In this document: positions 1 through 9,032 of the stretch, piece by piece
Numbering within the stretch: position 1 is the stretch's first letter
Layout of the letters: every line of letters begins with the position of its first letter
NCBI GenBank assembly: GCA_002692965.1
Contig: NZNC01000003.1
Span: 152,329-216,328 of the forward strand
From: Haliea sp.
Lineage (GTDB): Bacteria > Pseudomonadota > Gammaproteobacteria > Pseudomonadales > Halieaceae
DNA: 64,000 bases
Direction: 5' to 3'
Program-made: the position numbers and the translations under genes
Notes under the pieces: model-generated
Database searches by the model: none
What the model saw: the letters and a program-made list of their open reading frames with translations, nothing else
Told to the model about the DNA's origin: nothing

Positions 1-1
1 T

Positions 2-1141
2 GGCCGTTTCCACTACCTGGTCACCGACGCCCGGGGCGAGTATGTGGCGGGGGACCTGGAGGTGGTGACGCGCTACCGGGAGTTCTCCGACGGCTGGCTC
101 GGGTTTCAGCTCGCGCTGCTCAACTGGGGCGAGCCGGTGGACGCTGATTTCCTCGCGCGCGCGGCTTCCCTGGGGGAGGGCTATACCGTGTATGTGGCGC
201 GCAACTACGCCGACGCGGTGGCCAGCGGTGCGCTGGTGTTCAATACCCTGTTTCGCGCCATGATCGTGACCTGGCTGCTGGGCATCATTGGCGGGTATGT
301 CAGCGCGCGTTCCACCCTGGTGCGCTTCGAGCAGTTGAATTACGACCTTATCCGCATCGTGCGCGGCAACCTTGCCGAGCGCCTGTCCATGGATCCGTCC
401 ACCGGCTATGCCCGGGAGCTGGCGGTGGTGTTGAACCAGGTACTCGACCAGATGGCGATGCTGATGCAGGGGGTCAAGCAGGTCTCCGACAACATCGCCC
501 ACGACCTGCGCACGCCGCTGACGCGCATGCGCAACCAGCTCAGTCAGCTGCGCGACCGTCTCGACCCGGGCGGCCAGGACGATGTCGATCGGATCATCGA
601 GGAATGCGATGGCTTGCTGGCATCCTTCAATGCCCTGCTGCGGATCTCCGCGCTGGAGGCGGGAGGGCGGGGCCCCGGCGAGCAGCGGGTCAACCTGGTC
701 GCCCTGCTGCAGGATGTGGTGGAACTCTACGAACCGGTGGCCAGCGAGAAGGGCCTGACGCTGGATTTCCGCGCCGGGGCCGTCGCCGAGTGCGCCGGCG
801 ATGCGGATCTGCTGTTTCAGCTGTTTACCAACCTGCTCGACAACGCGATCAAGTACACCCCTGCCGGGGGGCGCCTGGCGCTGGAGCTCGCGCCCGCCGG
901 AGAGAGCATCCAGGTGGCGGTGGCGGACACCGGGCCGGGCATTGCCAGCGAGGAGCGCGACAAGGTTTTTCGCCGCTTTTATCGGGTGGAGTCCAGCCGC
1001 GGTGTGCAACCGGGGCACGGCCTGGGCCTGAGCCTGGTGCGGGCCATTGTGTCCTATCACCGCGGCGAGATTGAACTTGAGGACAACCGGCCGGGCCTGC
1101 GCGTGGTGGTTACGCTTCCGGCGGCTCGGGCGCCAGGCTGA
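2..1141 (+). CDS. Sensor histidine kinase, 5'-truncated by window edge
   Basis: The frame is open from base 2, so the true start lies left of the window. The visible part has a membrane segment around 235-305 (translation ALVFNTLFRAMIVTWLLGII), a HAMP-like linker, an H-box (NIAHDLRTPLTRMRNQ) with the phospho-acceptor His, an N-box (NLLDNAIKYTPAGG) and G-boxes (DTGPGIA, GHGLGLSLV). It is therefore the C-terminal part of a membrane HK of the OmpR-partner type. Its response regulator would be expected just upstream, outside the window. Its last 32 bases overlap the convergent gene at 1110-1802. The signal it senses cannot be inferred. Confidence 0.9.
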   Translation, partial: GRFHYLVTDARGEYVAGDLEVVTRYREFSDGWLGFQLALLNWGEPVDADFLARAASLGEGYTVYVARNYADAVASGALVFNTLFRAMIVTWLLGIIGGYVSARSTLVRFEQLNYDLIRIVRGNLAERLSMDPSTGYARELAVVLNQVLDQMAMLMQGVKQVSDNIAHDLRTPLTRMRNQLSQLRDRLDPGGQDDVDRIIEECDGLLASFNALLRISALEAGGRGPGEQRVNLVALLQDVVELYEPVASEKGLTLDFRAGAVAECAGDADLLFQLFTNLLDNAIKYTPAGGRLALELAPAGESIQVAVADTGPGIASEERDKVFRRFYRVESSRGVQPGHGLGLSLVRAIVSYHRGEIELEDNRPGLRVVVTLPAARAPG

Positions 1142-1802
1142 GGTGGGCGGTGTCGGGTGCCGGTGGCGCCGCTGCCTTGCGGTCCGCCTCCGGCCCCAGC
1201 GGCTCACCCTCCGGCGCCAGGGAAAGCGCCGATAGGTCGACCGCTGGCGGGTGGCCCTCGGGGGCGCGGCAGTCACTGAAGTCCGTCCCCGCGGGCGACA
1301 GCGAGAGCCCGCTGTCGCCGACTTCCGCCGCGGGCGGCCCGGGCAGGTTGGGGATGCGCTCACCCGCCTCCGCCAGGCTCAGCTGGCTGGTGTCGGGAGG
1401 CGCCGGGGCAGGCGCGGGGGGGTCGGCCAGGCGGGTGCCCGCGGCGGCGACCTCCAGGTCGGGCGGTATGACACTGGGCGCGCTGACGGTACCGCGTTCC
1501 TCTGGCCGCAGTACCGGGGTGCCGGCCTCGGCGAGGCGGAGCCCGGCGCTATCGTCGCTGGCGGCGGGTTCCGCCATCCGCTGCAGGATGGCGACCGCGC
1601 CCACACGCGCCATGGCCTCGCGGTAGCGGCTGGCGGTTTCCCGGTCGCAGTCGCGCTTGAGCAGCTGCGGCCGGCCGCTCAGCAGTTTGTCCAGCAGGGC
1701 GTCATCCGCCTTGAACAGCTGCGCCAGACCGCGGCGCAGCTGCGCGTCGCTGACCCCCTCGAGGCGCTCGCCGCGGTACAATATCTGGTAGCGTTCGGGC
1801 AT
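1110..1802 (-). CDS. Uncharacterised protein with N-terminal YRGE-type domain and degenerate LSLA repeats
   Basis: A 230-residue protein. The first about 80 residues (YQILYRGERLEGVSDAQL, then a lysine/leucine-rich helix pair and MARVGAVAILQ) resemble a small domain often found at the N-terminus of gammaproteobacterial membrane proteins, where it reads YxGEIxxGF...LFK...LLSGKP. The rest is proline/alanine-rich and low in complexity, with about six copies of a short motif (LRLAEAGTP, LEVAAAGTR, LSLAEAGER, LSLSPAGTD, LSLAPEGEP, LSLAPEPPE) every 20-30 residues. No membrane segment or catalytic motif is seen. Function unknown. It converges on and overlaps the kinase gene end. Confidence 0.7.
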   Translation of the reverse strand: MPERYQILYRGERLEGVSDAQLRRGLAQLFKADDALLDKLLSGRPQLLKRDCDRETASRYREAMARVGAVAILQRMAEPAASDDSAGLRLAEAGTPVLRPEERGTVSAPSVIPPDLEVAAAGTRLADPPAPAPAPPDTSQLSLAEAGERIPNLPGPPAAEVGDSGLSLSPAGTDFSDCRAPEGHPPAVDLSALSLAPEGEPLGPEADRKAAAPPAPDTAHLSLAPEPPEA

Positions 1803-1879
1803 GGCGAGGAATTCCAGTCGGTGCCTTGACGTGCCAGTATAGAAGGGCGCGGGCAGACTGTCATGGTGGGGAGGAACAG

Positions 1880-2917
1880 GTGAGTGAGTGGGTGCCGGTA
1901 CGCTTCTTGTGCACCCTGTTGCGCCAGGTGCGCGAGCACGGCCAGGACCCGACGGCGGTAACCCGCGCGGCCGGGCTGGATTTCGATCCGGCGGACAGCG
2001 GCCACCCGCGCTGGCGGGCCGAGGTCACGGCGCTGGAGTATTCCCGGGTCTACCAGCAGGTGGTTCGGCGCCTGCAGGACGGGGTTTTTGGCCCCCTGCA
2101 GAGCAACATCGCCGCCGGTGAAGCCTTTCGCATGATGTGCTACTGCATCATTTCCTGCGCCACGCTGGAGCTGGCGCTGCAGCGCGCGGTGGAGTTCTAC
2201 GCGACGTTTTTTGAAGCGGACAGCCAGTTGCTGATGGAGCGGGAATCGGAGCGGGTCTACCTGGGCTACCGCCAGAGCGGTGGGGATGCGCAGGTGCCCC
2301 TGGTGGCGAGTGCCTACGGGCTGTCGCTGTGGCACCGTTTCCTCGGCTGGCTGTGCGGGCGGCCGCTGGCGCTGGAGCAGGTCGAGTTTCGCGGTCCGGC
2401 GCCCGAGGACGCCGGCAAGTATCAGCTGCTGTTCCAGTGTCCGCTGCGCTTCGACTGCCGGCGTGACCGGATCGGGTTTTCCCGCGCCTGCCTGGACTGG
2501 CCGGTGGTGCAGAATGACCACACCCTGCAGGAGTTCCTGAGCACGGCCCCTTACCAGCTGCTGGTCATGGAGGCGGCCCCCGAGGGGGAGAACCTGGCGG
2601 CGCAGGTGCGCGCCCTGCTGGGGCACGACTTTCGGCGCGGGGGGCTGGACCTGGACAGCGTGGCTCGGGCCCTGGGCATGTCGGCGCCGACATTGCGGCG
2701 CCGCCTGCGCGCCGAGGGCACGTCCTTCCAGGTGATCAAGGACGAGGCGCGTTGCGAGGCGGCACGTTTGGCGCTGGAGCGCCCGGACCTGCCGGTGACC
2801 GCGGTCGCCGAACAGCTCGGCTTTACCGACGCCAGCGCCTTCCACCGGGCCTTTCGCAAGTGGACCGGCCAGACCCCCGGCCAGTACCGGGCGCGCCGGC
2901 GTCCGGGTCGGGGCTGA
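1880..2917 (+). CDS. AraC-family transcriptional regulator
   Basis: A 345-residue protein. The N-terminal about 200 residues match the arabinose-operon-regulator-like (AraC_binding_2/PF12625-type) sensor domain found in OruR/OruR-like regulators. The C-terminal about 100 residues are the double helix-turn-helix (LDLDSVARALGMSAPTLRRR ... VTAVAEQLGFTDASAFHRAF ... WTGQTPGQYR). I chose the GTG at 1880 because GGGGAGG lies just upstream; an in-frame ATG at 1826 has no ribosome site. It stands alone between the hypothetical gene and bolA. Its target is not evident; regulators of this type often control lipid or aromatic catabolism. Confidence 0.9.
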   Translation: MSEWVPVRFLCTLLRQVREHGQDPTAVTRAAGLDFDPADSGHPRWRAEVTALEYSRVYQQVVRRLQDGVFGPLQSNIAAGEAFRMMCYCIISCATLELALQRAVEFYATFFEADSQLLMERESERVYLGYRQSGGDAQVPLVASAYGLSLWHRFLGWLCGRPLALEQVEFRGPAPEDAGKYQLLFQCPLRFDCRRDRIGFSRACLDWPVVQNDHTLQEFLSTAPYQLLVMEAAPEGENLAAQVRALLGHDFRRGGLDLDSVARALGMSAPTLRRRLRAEGTSFQVIKDEARCEAARLALERPDLPVTAVAEQLGFTDASAFHRAFRKWTGQTPGQYRARRRPGRG

Positions 2918-2934
2918 GGGCGCGGCCACCTCTG

Positions 2935-2961
2935 TTGACAACCCCCGCCTTTCGTTATAAT
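2935..2961 (+). promoter_or_regulatory. Sigma-70 promoter of bolA-trhO
   Basis: Perfect consensus hexamers TTGACA (2935-2940) and TATAAT (2956-2961) lie 25 bases before the bolA start. The spacer is 15 bp, two shorter than ideal. The leader is correspondingly very short. Confidence 0.7.
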
Positions 2962-2985
2962 CGCGCTTTTATCCACGGAATCAGT

Positions 2986-3312
2986 ATGGTTATTCAGCAA
3001 CAGATCGAGAGCCGTCTGCGGGAGGCCCTCTCCCCGGAGCACCTGGAACTCGAGAACGAGAGCCACATGCACAGCGTGCCCCCGGGCTCCGAGAGCCATT
3101 TCCGCTTGGTGCTGGTCAGCGAGGCTTTCGCGGGCCAGCGCAAGGTGGCCCGGCACCAGCGCATCTACCAGCTGCTGGCGGAGGAACTCGCGGGGCCGGT
3201 TCACGCCCTGTCCATCTTCGCCTGGACGCCGGAGGAATGGCGCCAGCGCGGGGAGCCGGCGCCGGCCTCCCCCCAGTGCATGGGCGGCAGCAAGCGGGAG
3301 CAGGGCGCATGA
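2986..3312 (+). CDS. bolA: BolA family protein
   Basis: A 108-residue protein with the class-II KH fold signature of Bol[21 protein letters not shown], then the helix-turn segment [17 protein letters not shown] and the terminal [13 protein letters not shown]. BolA proteins partner monothiol glutaredoxins in Fe-S trafficking and act as stress/morphology regulators in the cytoplasm. The ATG at 2986 sits directly behind a consensus promoter. The stop overlaps the start of trhO by four bases (ATGA), so the two are translationally coupled. The C-terminal about 18 residues after the domain are not conserved in the family. Confidence 0.92.
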   Translation: MVIQQQIESRLREALSPEHLELENESHMHSVPPGSESHFRLVLVSEAFAGQRKVARHQRIYQLLAEELAGPVHALSIFAWTPEEWRQRGEPAPASPQCMGGSKREQGA

Positions 3313-4256
3313 GCAGCAATACGCCGATCGTGGTCGCCGCGCTCTACCGCTTCACGGCCCTGGAAGACTTCCGTGAGCTGCGTGAACCGCTGCTCAACCT
3401 GTGCCTGGCGCAGGGCGTCAAGGGCACCTTGTTGCTGGCTGACGAAGGCATCAATGGCACCATTGCCGGTTCGCGCCAAGGCATTGATGCGGTGCTGGAC
3501 TGGCTGCGCGCGGACCCGCGCCTGGCGGCGCTGGAGCACAAGGAATCCTATGACGAGGCCATGCCCTTTCACCGGATGAAGGTCAAGCTGAAGCGCGAGA
3601 TCGTCACCCTGGGGGTCGAGGGCATCGATCCGCGCCGCAGCGTCGGGACTTACGTGCCGCCGACGGAGTGGAACCAGCTGGTCGAGGACCCGGAGGTCCT
3701 GGTCATCGACACCCGCAACGATTACGAGTACAGCATCGGCACTTTCCGGGGCGCAGTGGACCCGGGAACCACCAACTTTCGCGACTTTCCCGCGTGGGTG
3801 CGGGAAAACCTGGACCCGGGAAAGCATCCTCGCGTGGCCATGTTCTGCACCGGTGGCATTCGCTGTGAAAAGGCCACGGCCTTCATGCTGCAGGAGGGCT
3901 TCGAGGAGGTCTACCACCTGCAGGGCGGCATCCTCAAGTACCTGGAAGAGGTGCCGGAGGCGCAGAGCACCTGGGAGGGTGAGTGCTTCGTCTTCGACAA
4001 TCGCGTCTCGGTCAACCACCGTCTGGAAAAGGGGCAATATGATCAGTGCCACGGTTGCCGTCACCCGATCTCCGAGGCCGACAAGGCCTCGGAACAGTAC
4101 CAGCCCGGTGTCTGTTGCCCCCATTGTTTCGACAGCCTGAGCGACGATCAGCGCGAGCGCTTTGCCGAGCGCCAGAAGCAGGTGGAGCTGGCGCGCCGCC
4201 GGGGTGAGCCCCACGTCGGTGCCCCGCCCCCCGAGCGGCAGCGCCGCGCCGGCTAG
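3309..4256 (+). CDS. trhO: tRNA U34 hydroxylase TrhO (rhodanese family, YceA)
   Basis: A 315-residue protein with the full TrhO architecture. There is an N-terminal acylphosphatase-like domain ([20 protein letters not shown] ... [14 protein letters not shown]), a central rhodanese domain ([21 protein letters not shown]) with the catalytic Cys in [12 protein letters not shown], and a C-terminal zinc-type cysteine cluster (CHGCRHPIS ... CCPHC). TrhO uses prephenate-independent, O2-dependent chemistry to make 5-hydroxyuridine at tRNA position 34. The start at 3309 overlaps the bolA stop; the longer frame upstream is bolA read in another frame. Confidence 0.93.
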   Translation: MSSNTPIVVAALYRFTALEDFRELREPLLNLCLAQGVKGTLLLADEGINGTIAGSRQGIDAVLDWLRADPRLAALEHKESYDEAMPFHRMKVKLKREIVTLGVEGIDPRRSVGTYVPPTEWNQLVEDPEVLVIDTRNDYEYSIGTFRGAVDPGTTNFRDFPAWVRENLDPGKHPRVAMFCTGGIRCEKATAFMLQEGFEEVYHLQGGILKYLEEVPEAQSTWEGECFVFDNRVSVNHRLEKGQYDQCHGCRHPISEADKASEQYQPGVCCPHCFDSLSDDQRERFAERQKQVELARRRGEPHVGAPPPERQRRAG

Positions 4257-4263
4257 ACTTGCG

Positions 4264-5034
4264 CTAGCGGCGCAGGCTGACCGGCAGCGACGCGGCAAAG
4301 GCCGCGACCGGCACAAAGCGGGTCATGTCGCTGCCATTGCCGGCGGAGATCACACCGGTCAGGTGCGCGCCTCCCCGGCTGTCCAGTCGCACCACCGCGC
4401 CGCCGGAGGCCCCCTTGTCCGCCCGGCAATCGGTGTCGGTCCACGGCCCCTCCGCGCGGGTGATCCGGCAGCCCGGGTGGTAGGTCAGCCGCGCCCCCCG
4501 TTCCCCCGCGGGGGCACTGCGGGAGTAGCCCGCCATCCACAGACTCCCCACCTCTGCTCCAGCCTGGCCCCCGTCCAGGGGCAGGGCGCGCCAGGGCCCG
4601 TTCAGTGGCACGGCTTCCTGCAGGCGCAACAGGGCCCAGTCAGCCGCCATGTCGCCGCCACTGGCCAGTGGTCGCACCGTTCGCTGCAGGCCGCTACCGG
4701 AGTTTGCCGACAGGGTGAACAGGATCGGCTGGCTGAGATCGTCGTACCACTCCAGGCAGTGCCAGGCGGTGAGGATGAATTCCGCCCGAGCGGCCCCCGG
4801 CTGGCTCACCAGGGTGGCGCTGCAGCGTTCAATGTGATGGCGTTCTTCGCCGCCTTCCCGCCGGTGCCCGGGTACCCGCAGCTTGCCCACCGCCCCCAGC
4901 CATGCCGGCGAGCCCGGTGCGCGCGCCAGGCGCGGGTCATCCACCGCCGTCGCCGGCAGCGGCGACAGGCTGCAAAGGGCCAGGAAAAGGCAGGTCAGGC
5001 AGCGCTTCAGGGGAGATTCCTCCAGCTGGGCCAA
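4264..5034 (-). CDS. Secreted trypsin-like serine protease
   Basis: A 256-residue protein with a signal peptide (about 30 residues: CLTCLFLALCSLSPLPATA). It has the chymotrypsin-fold catalytic triad: His in ILTAWHCLEW, Asp in AADWALLRL, and Ser in DKGASGGAVVRL. The GASGGAV form resembles the glutamyl-endopeptidase/V8-like bacterial exported proteases more than classical trypsins (GDSGGP). Cysteines at RAPGSPAW...CSATL and CRI...DTDC could form disulfides. It is a single gene, divergent from the SDR at 5167. Substrate unknown. Confidence 0.85.
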   Translation of the reverse strand: MAQLEESPLKRCLTCLFLALCSLSPLPATAVDDPRLARAPGSPAWLGAVGKLRVPGHRREGGEERHHIERCSATLVSQPGAARAEFILTAWHCLEWYDDLSQPILFTLSANSGSGLQRTVRPLASGGDMAADWALLRLQEAVPLNGPWRALPLDGGQAGAEVGSLWMAGYSRSAPAGERGARLTYHPGCRITRAEGPWTDTDCRADKGASGGAVVRLDSRGGAHLTGVISAGNGSDMTRFVPVAAFAASLPVSLRR

Positions 5035-5166
5035 TATGTTGGACAGACCGCCGCCGGTGTGGCTTGGCCGGCCCCACGGCGCCCGGTAGCATGGCGCGCA
5101 GCATAGCAGAGAGTTGTCGGTGGTCGCCTGCCTGGCGCCACCCGAATCGCATCAGGGAGGCAGATC

Positions 5167-6030
5167 ATGGGGCAGGGACGTGAATGTGTGGCGGTAGTGA
5201 CCGGGGCGACCCGGGGGGCGGGGAAGGGCATTGCCCTGGCCCTGGCGCAAACCGGCGCCACGGTCTACATCACCGGGCGCAGCCGCCGGGAGGGCGACGC
5301 GGCCCTGCCGGGCACCCTCGACAGCACCGCGGAGGCCATCAACGCCGCCGGTGGCACGGCGGTTCCCGTGGTCTGTGATCACAGTGACGACACGCAGGTG
5401 GCGGCACTTTTCGAGCAGGTGCGCCGCGAGCACGGCCGGCTCGACATCCTGGTCAACAATGCCACCGCGATTCACGATGCCCTGACCGCCACCGGTCCCT
5501 TCTGGGAAAAGCCCCTGGACCTGACCTGCCTGTTCGATGTCGGCATGCGCTCCCACTACACCGCCAGCTGGCACGCGGCGCCGCTGCTGGTAGCCAACGG
5601 CGAGGGGCTGGTGGTGAATACCTCGTCCTTTGGCGGTCGCATCTACATGCACGGCCCCGCCTACGGTGCCGGCAAGGCGGCGGTGGACAAGATGGCCCAC
5701 GACATGGCGGTGGATTTTCGCCCGCACAACGTGACGGTGATCTCCCTGTGGATGGGGCTCCTGTTGACCGAGCGCACGCGTCAGGTCTTCGAGTCGGAGC
5801 CTGACAAGTACGCCGACCTGATGGCCTCCGCCGAACATCCCGAATTCAGCGGCCGGGTGATCGCGGCACTGTGGGCGGATGCCGAGCGCATGCGTCACAG
5901 CGGCCAGGTGTGTATCGGCGCCGAGCTGGGGGAGAGCTACGGCGTCAAGGACATCGACGGCAAGCAGCCGCCTTCCCACCGCGCCTTTTTCGGTCCTCCG
6001 ACCACCTTTGGCGATGCGGTGGTCGAGTGA
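5167..6030 (+). CDS. Short-chain dehydrogenase, DHRS1-like
   Basis: A 287-residue classical SDR. It has the cofactor motif TGATRGAGKG, a structural VNNAT (in place of NNAG), a catalytic Ser in VNTSSFGG and the YGAGK active site (Tyr/Lys). The overall length and ATVYITGRS strand resemble the DHRS1 subgroup. RBS GGGAGG (5154-5159) precedes ATG 5167. It lies 97 bases before the flavin monooxygenase on the same strand and may act as an alcohol/ketone dehydrogenase feeding the ring-degradation genes. The substrate is inference only. Confidence 0.88.
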   Translation: MGQGRECVAVVTGATRGAGKGIALALAQTGATVYITGRSRREGDAALPGTLDSTAEAINAAGGTAVPVVCDHSDDTQVAALFEQVRREHGRLDILVNNATAIHDALTATGPFWEKPLDLTCLFDVGMRSHYTASWHAAPLLVANGEGLVVNTSSFGGRIYMHGPAYGAGKAAVDKMAHDMAVDFRPHNVTVISLWMGLLLTERTRQVFESEPDKYADLMASAEHPEFSGRVIAALWADAERMRHSGQVCIGAELGESYGVKDIDGKQPPSHRAFFGPPTTFGDAVVE

Positions 6031-6127
6031 GCCCGCCGGGCATTTAGCCCAAATGAAGGATGCTGCCGGGAAAGGTCTATTCTTTAATGGGCAGTTAACC
6101 GCAAGAACAAGTAACGAGGTGCGATAA

Positions 6128-7354
6128 ATGACAATGCAACAGGCGGTAACCGCGGCCAGTGCGGCGGATCAATACGGTTTGGCTTCCCCACGTGCTCAGG
6201 CGCTGCTGGAGGCCGCACGTGCCATGGGCCCCACGCTGCGCGAGCGGGCCGCCCAGTGTCGCGAGGCGCGCAAGGTGCCCGAGGAAACCATCGCCGACTT
6301 CCAGAAGGCGGGTTTCTTCAAGGTTCTGCAGCCGGAACAGTGGGGCGGCTATGCCATGGACCCGCAGGTGTTTTACGCCCTGGGCCTGGAAGTGGCCAAG
6401 CACTGTACCTCCAGCGCCTGGGTCCTGGGCGTGGTCGCGGTACACAATTGGCAGCTGGCGGTCTTCGACGACCAGGCGGCCCAGGATGTCTGGGCGGACG
6501 ATCCCAGTGTCCTGATCTCCTCCTCCTATGCCCCGGTGGGCAAAGTGACCCCGGTTGAAGGCGGCTACCGTCTGAGCGGCCGCTGGAGCTTCTCCTCCGG
6601 TTCCGAACACTGCAAGTGGGTATTCCTGGGCGCCGTCGTGCCCACCGAGGAAGCGCCCTTTGACATGGCCAACTACCGCACCTTCCTGCTGCCGATCAGC
6701 GATTACCAGATCGTCGACAACTGGGATGTGGTGGGTCTGCAGGGCACCGGCAGCCACGACATCGTGGTCGAGGATGCCTTCGTTCCCGAGCACCGCACCC
6801 ACCGGGTGATGGATGCCTTCCTCTGCGACAACCCCGGCAACAAGGTCAATGACGCGCCCCTGTACCGCATCCCCTTCATGCAGGTGTTCGTGCGTGCGGT
6901 CTGCACCGCGACCCTGGGCTGCCTGGAAGGCTCGCTGGAAGATTACATCGAGGTGGCCAAGACCCGCCGGGTCGGCCCCACCCTGATGAAGGACGATCCG
7001 GTCGCGCGGCGCCTGGCGGCGGAGGTCAAGGCCTCCATCGAGGAAATGAAGCGCACCATGTACAGCAACTTCGACGCGATGATGGCCTGCGCGCGGGCCG
7101 GCGAGGAGATCCCCCTCGAGGATCGCGTGCGCTACCGCTACGACTCGGCAGTGGTCGCCGACCGCTGCCTGGACCTGTCCGGCCGCATGCTCAAGGCCGC
7201 GGGCTCCGGCGGTATCCGCATCGGTAGCGACCTGCTGTCGCGGCACCTGGATATCCTGGCCAGCCAGGCCCACGTGGCCAACCACTCGCTGCCCTTCGCC
7301 GCCAACATGGGTGGTGTGATGTTCGGTGCCGACAACACCGATCTGGCCATCTGA
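6128..7354 (+). CDS. Flavin-dependent monooxygenase, HsaA-like (acyl-CoA dehydrogenase fold)
   Basis: A 408-residue protein of the acyl-CoA-dehydrogenase-fold oxygenases that includes HsaA (3-HSA hydroxylase) and p-hydroxyphenylacetate hydroxylase C2. Visible landmarks are the N-terminal helical domain (ARAMGPTLRERAAQCREARK), the central barrel (YRLSGRWSFSSGSEHCKWVFLGA), VVGLQGTGSHDIVVED and the C-terminal KAAGSGGIRIGSDLLSRHLD. Such enzymes need reduced flavin from a separate reductase (HsaB), which is absent from the window. Directly upstream of the C-C hydrolase, it probably hydroxylates a phenolic ring before meta cleavage. RBS GAGGTG precedes the ATG. Confidence 0.88.
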   Translation: MTMQQAVTAASAADQYGLASPRAQALLEAARAMGPTLRERAAQCREARKVPEETIADFQKAGFFKVLQPEQWGGYAMDPQVFYALGLEVAKHCTSSAWVLGVVAVHNWQLAVFDDQAAQDVWADDPSVLISSSYAPVGKVTPVEGGYRLSGRWSFSSGSEHCKWVFLGAVVPTEEAPFDMANYRTFLLPISDYQIVDNWDVVGLQGTGSHDIVVEDAFVPEHRTHRVMDAFLCDNPGNKVNDAPLYRIPFMQVFVRAVCTATLGCLEGSLEDYIEVAKTRRVGPTLMKDDPVARRLAAEVKASIEEMKRTMYSNFDAMMACARAGEEIPLEDRVRYRYDSAVVADRCLDLSGRMLKAAGSGGIRIGSDLLSRHLDILASQAHVANHSLPFAANMGGVMFGADNTDLAI

Positions 7355-7376
7355 CGCGGCCCGGGGGACTACAGAC

Positions 7377-8210
7377 ATGGGAATGATCGGACTGTTGCCG
7401 GAAGGCAACTACGCGGACTGCGCCAACGGCCACCGCATGCACTACCTGGACGAGGGTCAGGGTGACGTGGTGGTGTTCCTCCACGGCTCCGGCCCCGGTG
7501 CCAGCGGCCACAGCAACTTCAAGGGCAACTATCCGGCCCTGGTGAAGGCCGGCTATCGCTGCATCGTGCCCGACCACGTCGGCTACGGTTTTTCCGACAA
7601 GCCGGACGATGTCGAGCACACCCTGGACTTCTTTGTCGAGTGCATCAAGCAGACCCTGGATGTGGCAGGCGTGAGCCGCTGCACCGTGGTGGGCAACTCC
7701 CTGGGCGGTGCAGTGGCGATCGGCCTGGCCCTGGACTACCCTGAGCTGGTGGAAAAGCTGGTCCTGATGGCCCCCGGGGGCCTCAGTGAGCTGCCGGAAT
7801 ACCAGCAGATGCCCGGCATGCAGAAAGTGTTCAAGGTGTTCGGGTCCGGTGAGCCGGTCACCCACGAGGTGATGAAGGACCTGTTCGCCACCGGCCTGAT
7901 GTACGATCCGCGGCACGCCACCGACGAGCTGGTGGAGGAGCGCATGCAGATCATGCAGATCATGAACGGTCACTGCATGGCCAGCATGCGGATTCCGGTG
8001 CTGACCGACAGGCTGTCGGAACTCCAGTGTCCGGTACTGGGTCTCTGGGGCATCAACGAGCAGATGATGCCGGAGAACGGCATCAAGGCCATGTACGACA
8101 ACATCAGCCAGCTGCGCCTGGTACTGGTATCCGAGTGCGGCCACTGGGTGATGGTGGAGCACGAGGACATGTTCAACCGCTACTGTCTGGACTTTCTGCA
8201 ACATGGATGA
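7377..8210 (+). CDS. Alpha/beta hydrolase, meta-cleavage product hydrolase (HsaD/MhpC-like)
   Basis: A 277-residue protein. It has the oxyanion-hole region HGSGPGASG typical of C-C bond hydrolases (BphD/MhpC/HsaD), the nucleophile elbow GNSLGG with catalytic Ser at about residue 107, and the terminal His in CGHWVMVEH. The usual acid position in WGRDDxxxP reads WGINEQMMP, so Glu takes the place of Asp. It hydrolyses the ring-fission product to a hydroxydienoate plus an acid. I start at ATG 7377, 22 bases after the monooxygenase; the stop overlaps the hydratase start by 8 bases. Confidence 0.9.
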   Translation: MGMIGLLPEGNYADCANGHRMHYLDEGQGDVVVFLHGSGPGASGHSNFKGNYPALVKAGYRCIVPDHVGYGFSDKPDDVEHTLDFFVECIKQTLDVAGVSRCTVVGNSLGGAVAIGLALDYPELVEKLVLMAPGGLSELPEYQQMPGMQKVFKVFGSGEPVTHEVMKDLFATGLMYDPRHATDELVEERMQIMQIMNGHCMASMRIPVLTDRLSELQCPVLGLWGINEQMMPENGIKAMYDNISQLRLVLVSECGHWVMVEHEDMFNRYCLDFLQHG

Positions 8211-8991
8211 GCAACAGCGCGCCGCTGCCGGCGAGGAACTCTACCGGGCCCTGCGCGAGTGCCGGACCCTGGACCCGCTGACCGAGCGAGTGGCGGACAT
8301 CAGCATCGAGGATGCCTATCACATCAGCCAGCGCATGGTGAGCCTGCGGGTGGAGCGCGACGGCGAGCAGATCGTGGGCAAGAAGATCGGCGTCACCAGC
8401 AAGCCGGTGCAGGACATGCTGGGGGTGTTCCAGCCGGACTTCGGTTTCCTGACCGACGCCATGGAATACCCCGACGGTGCCGCGATTGCCGTGGCGGGCA
8501 ACCTGATCCAGCCGCGGGCGGAGGGGGAGATCGCCTTCCGCCTGAAAAAGGACCTGCAGGGCCCCGGGGTGACCGAGCAGGACGTGCTGGACGCCACCGA
8601 GAGCATCCTGCCCTGCTTCGAGATCGTCGACTCGCGCATCCGCAACTGGGAAATCAAGATCCAGGACACGGTGGCGGACAACGCCTCCTGCGGGGTGTAT
8701 GTACTGGGCGAGACCGCGGTGGACCCGCGGGACTTCGACCTGCCGAAGCTGAAGATGACCATCTGGAAGAACGGCGAGTACCACTCCGAGGGCCTGGGCA
8801 GTGCGGTGCAGGGCAACCCCCTGACCGCGGTGGCCTGGCTGGCCAATACCCTGGGGGAATTCGGTATTCCCTTCAAGGCCGGGGAGGTGATTCTCTCGGG
8901 CTCCCTGGCGCCGCTGATTCCTGTGGTGGCGGGCGACGAAATGCGACTGGAGATCGAGGGTATCGGCGGCTGCAGCTGTCGCTTTGTCTGA
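8203..8991 (+). CDS. 2-keto-4-pentenoate hydratase (HsaE/MhpD family)
   Basis: A 262-residue protein of the fumarylacetoacetate-hydrolase-related hydratases. It has [17 protein letters not shown], then the metal-binding Glu residues in [14 protein letters not shown] and FEIVDSRI, and the C-terminal [15 protein letters not shown]. It adds water to 2-hydroxypenta-2,4-dienoate, giving 4-hydroxy-2-oxoacid for the aldolase. Its start overlaps the hydrolase end, so the two are coupled. Length and motifs are complete. Confidence 0.92.
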   Translation: MDEQQRAAAGEELYRALRECRTLDPLTERVADISIEDAYHISQRMVSLRVERDGEQIVGKKIGVTSKPVQDMLGVFQPDFGFLTDAMEYPDGAAIAVAGNLIQPRAEGEIAFRLKKDLQGPGVTEQDVLDATESILPCFEIVDSRIRNWEIKIQDTVADNASCGVYVLGETAVDPRDFDLPKLKMTIWKNGEYHSEGLGSAVQGNPLTAVAWLANTLGEFGIPFKAGEVILSGSLAPLIPVVAGDEMRLEIEGIGGCSCRFV

Positions 8992-9032
8992 GTTCCGGAT
9001 TGACCACGATACGACGAGATGGAAACGCAATC

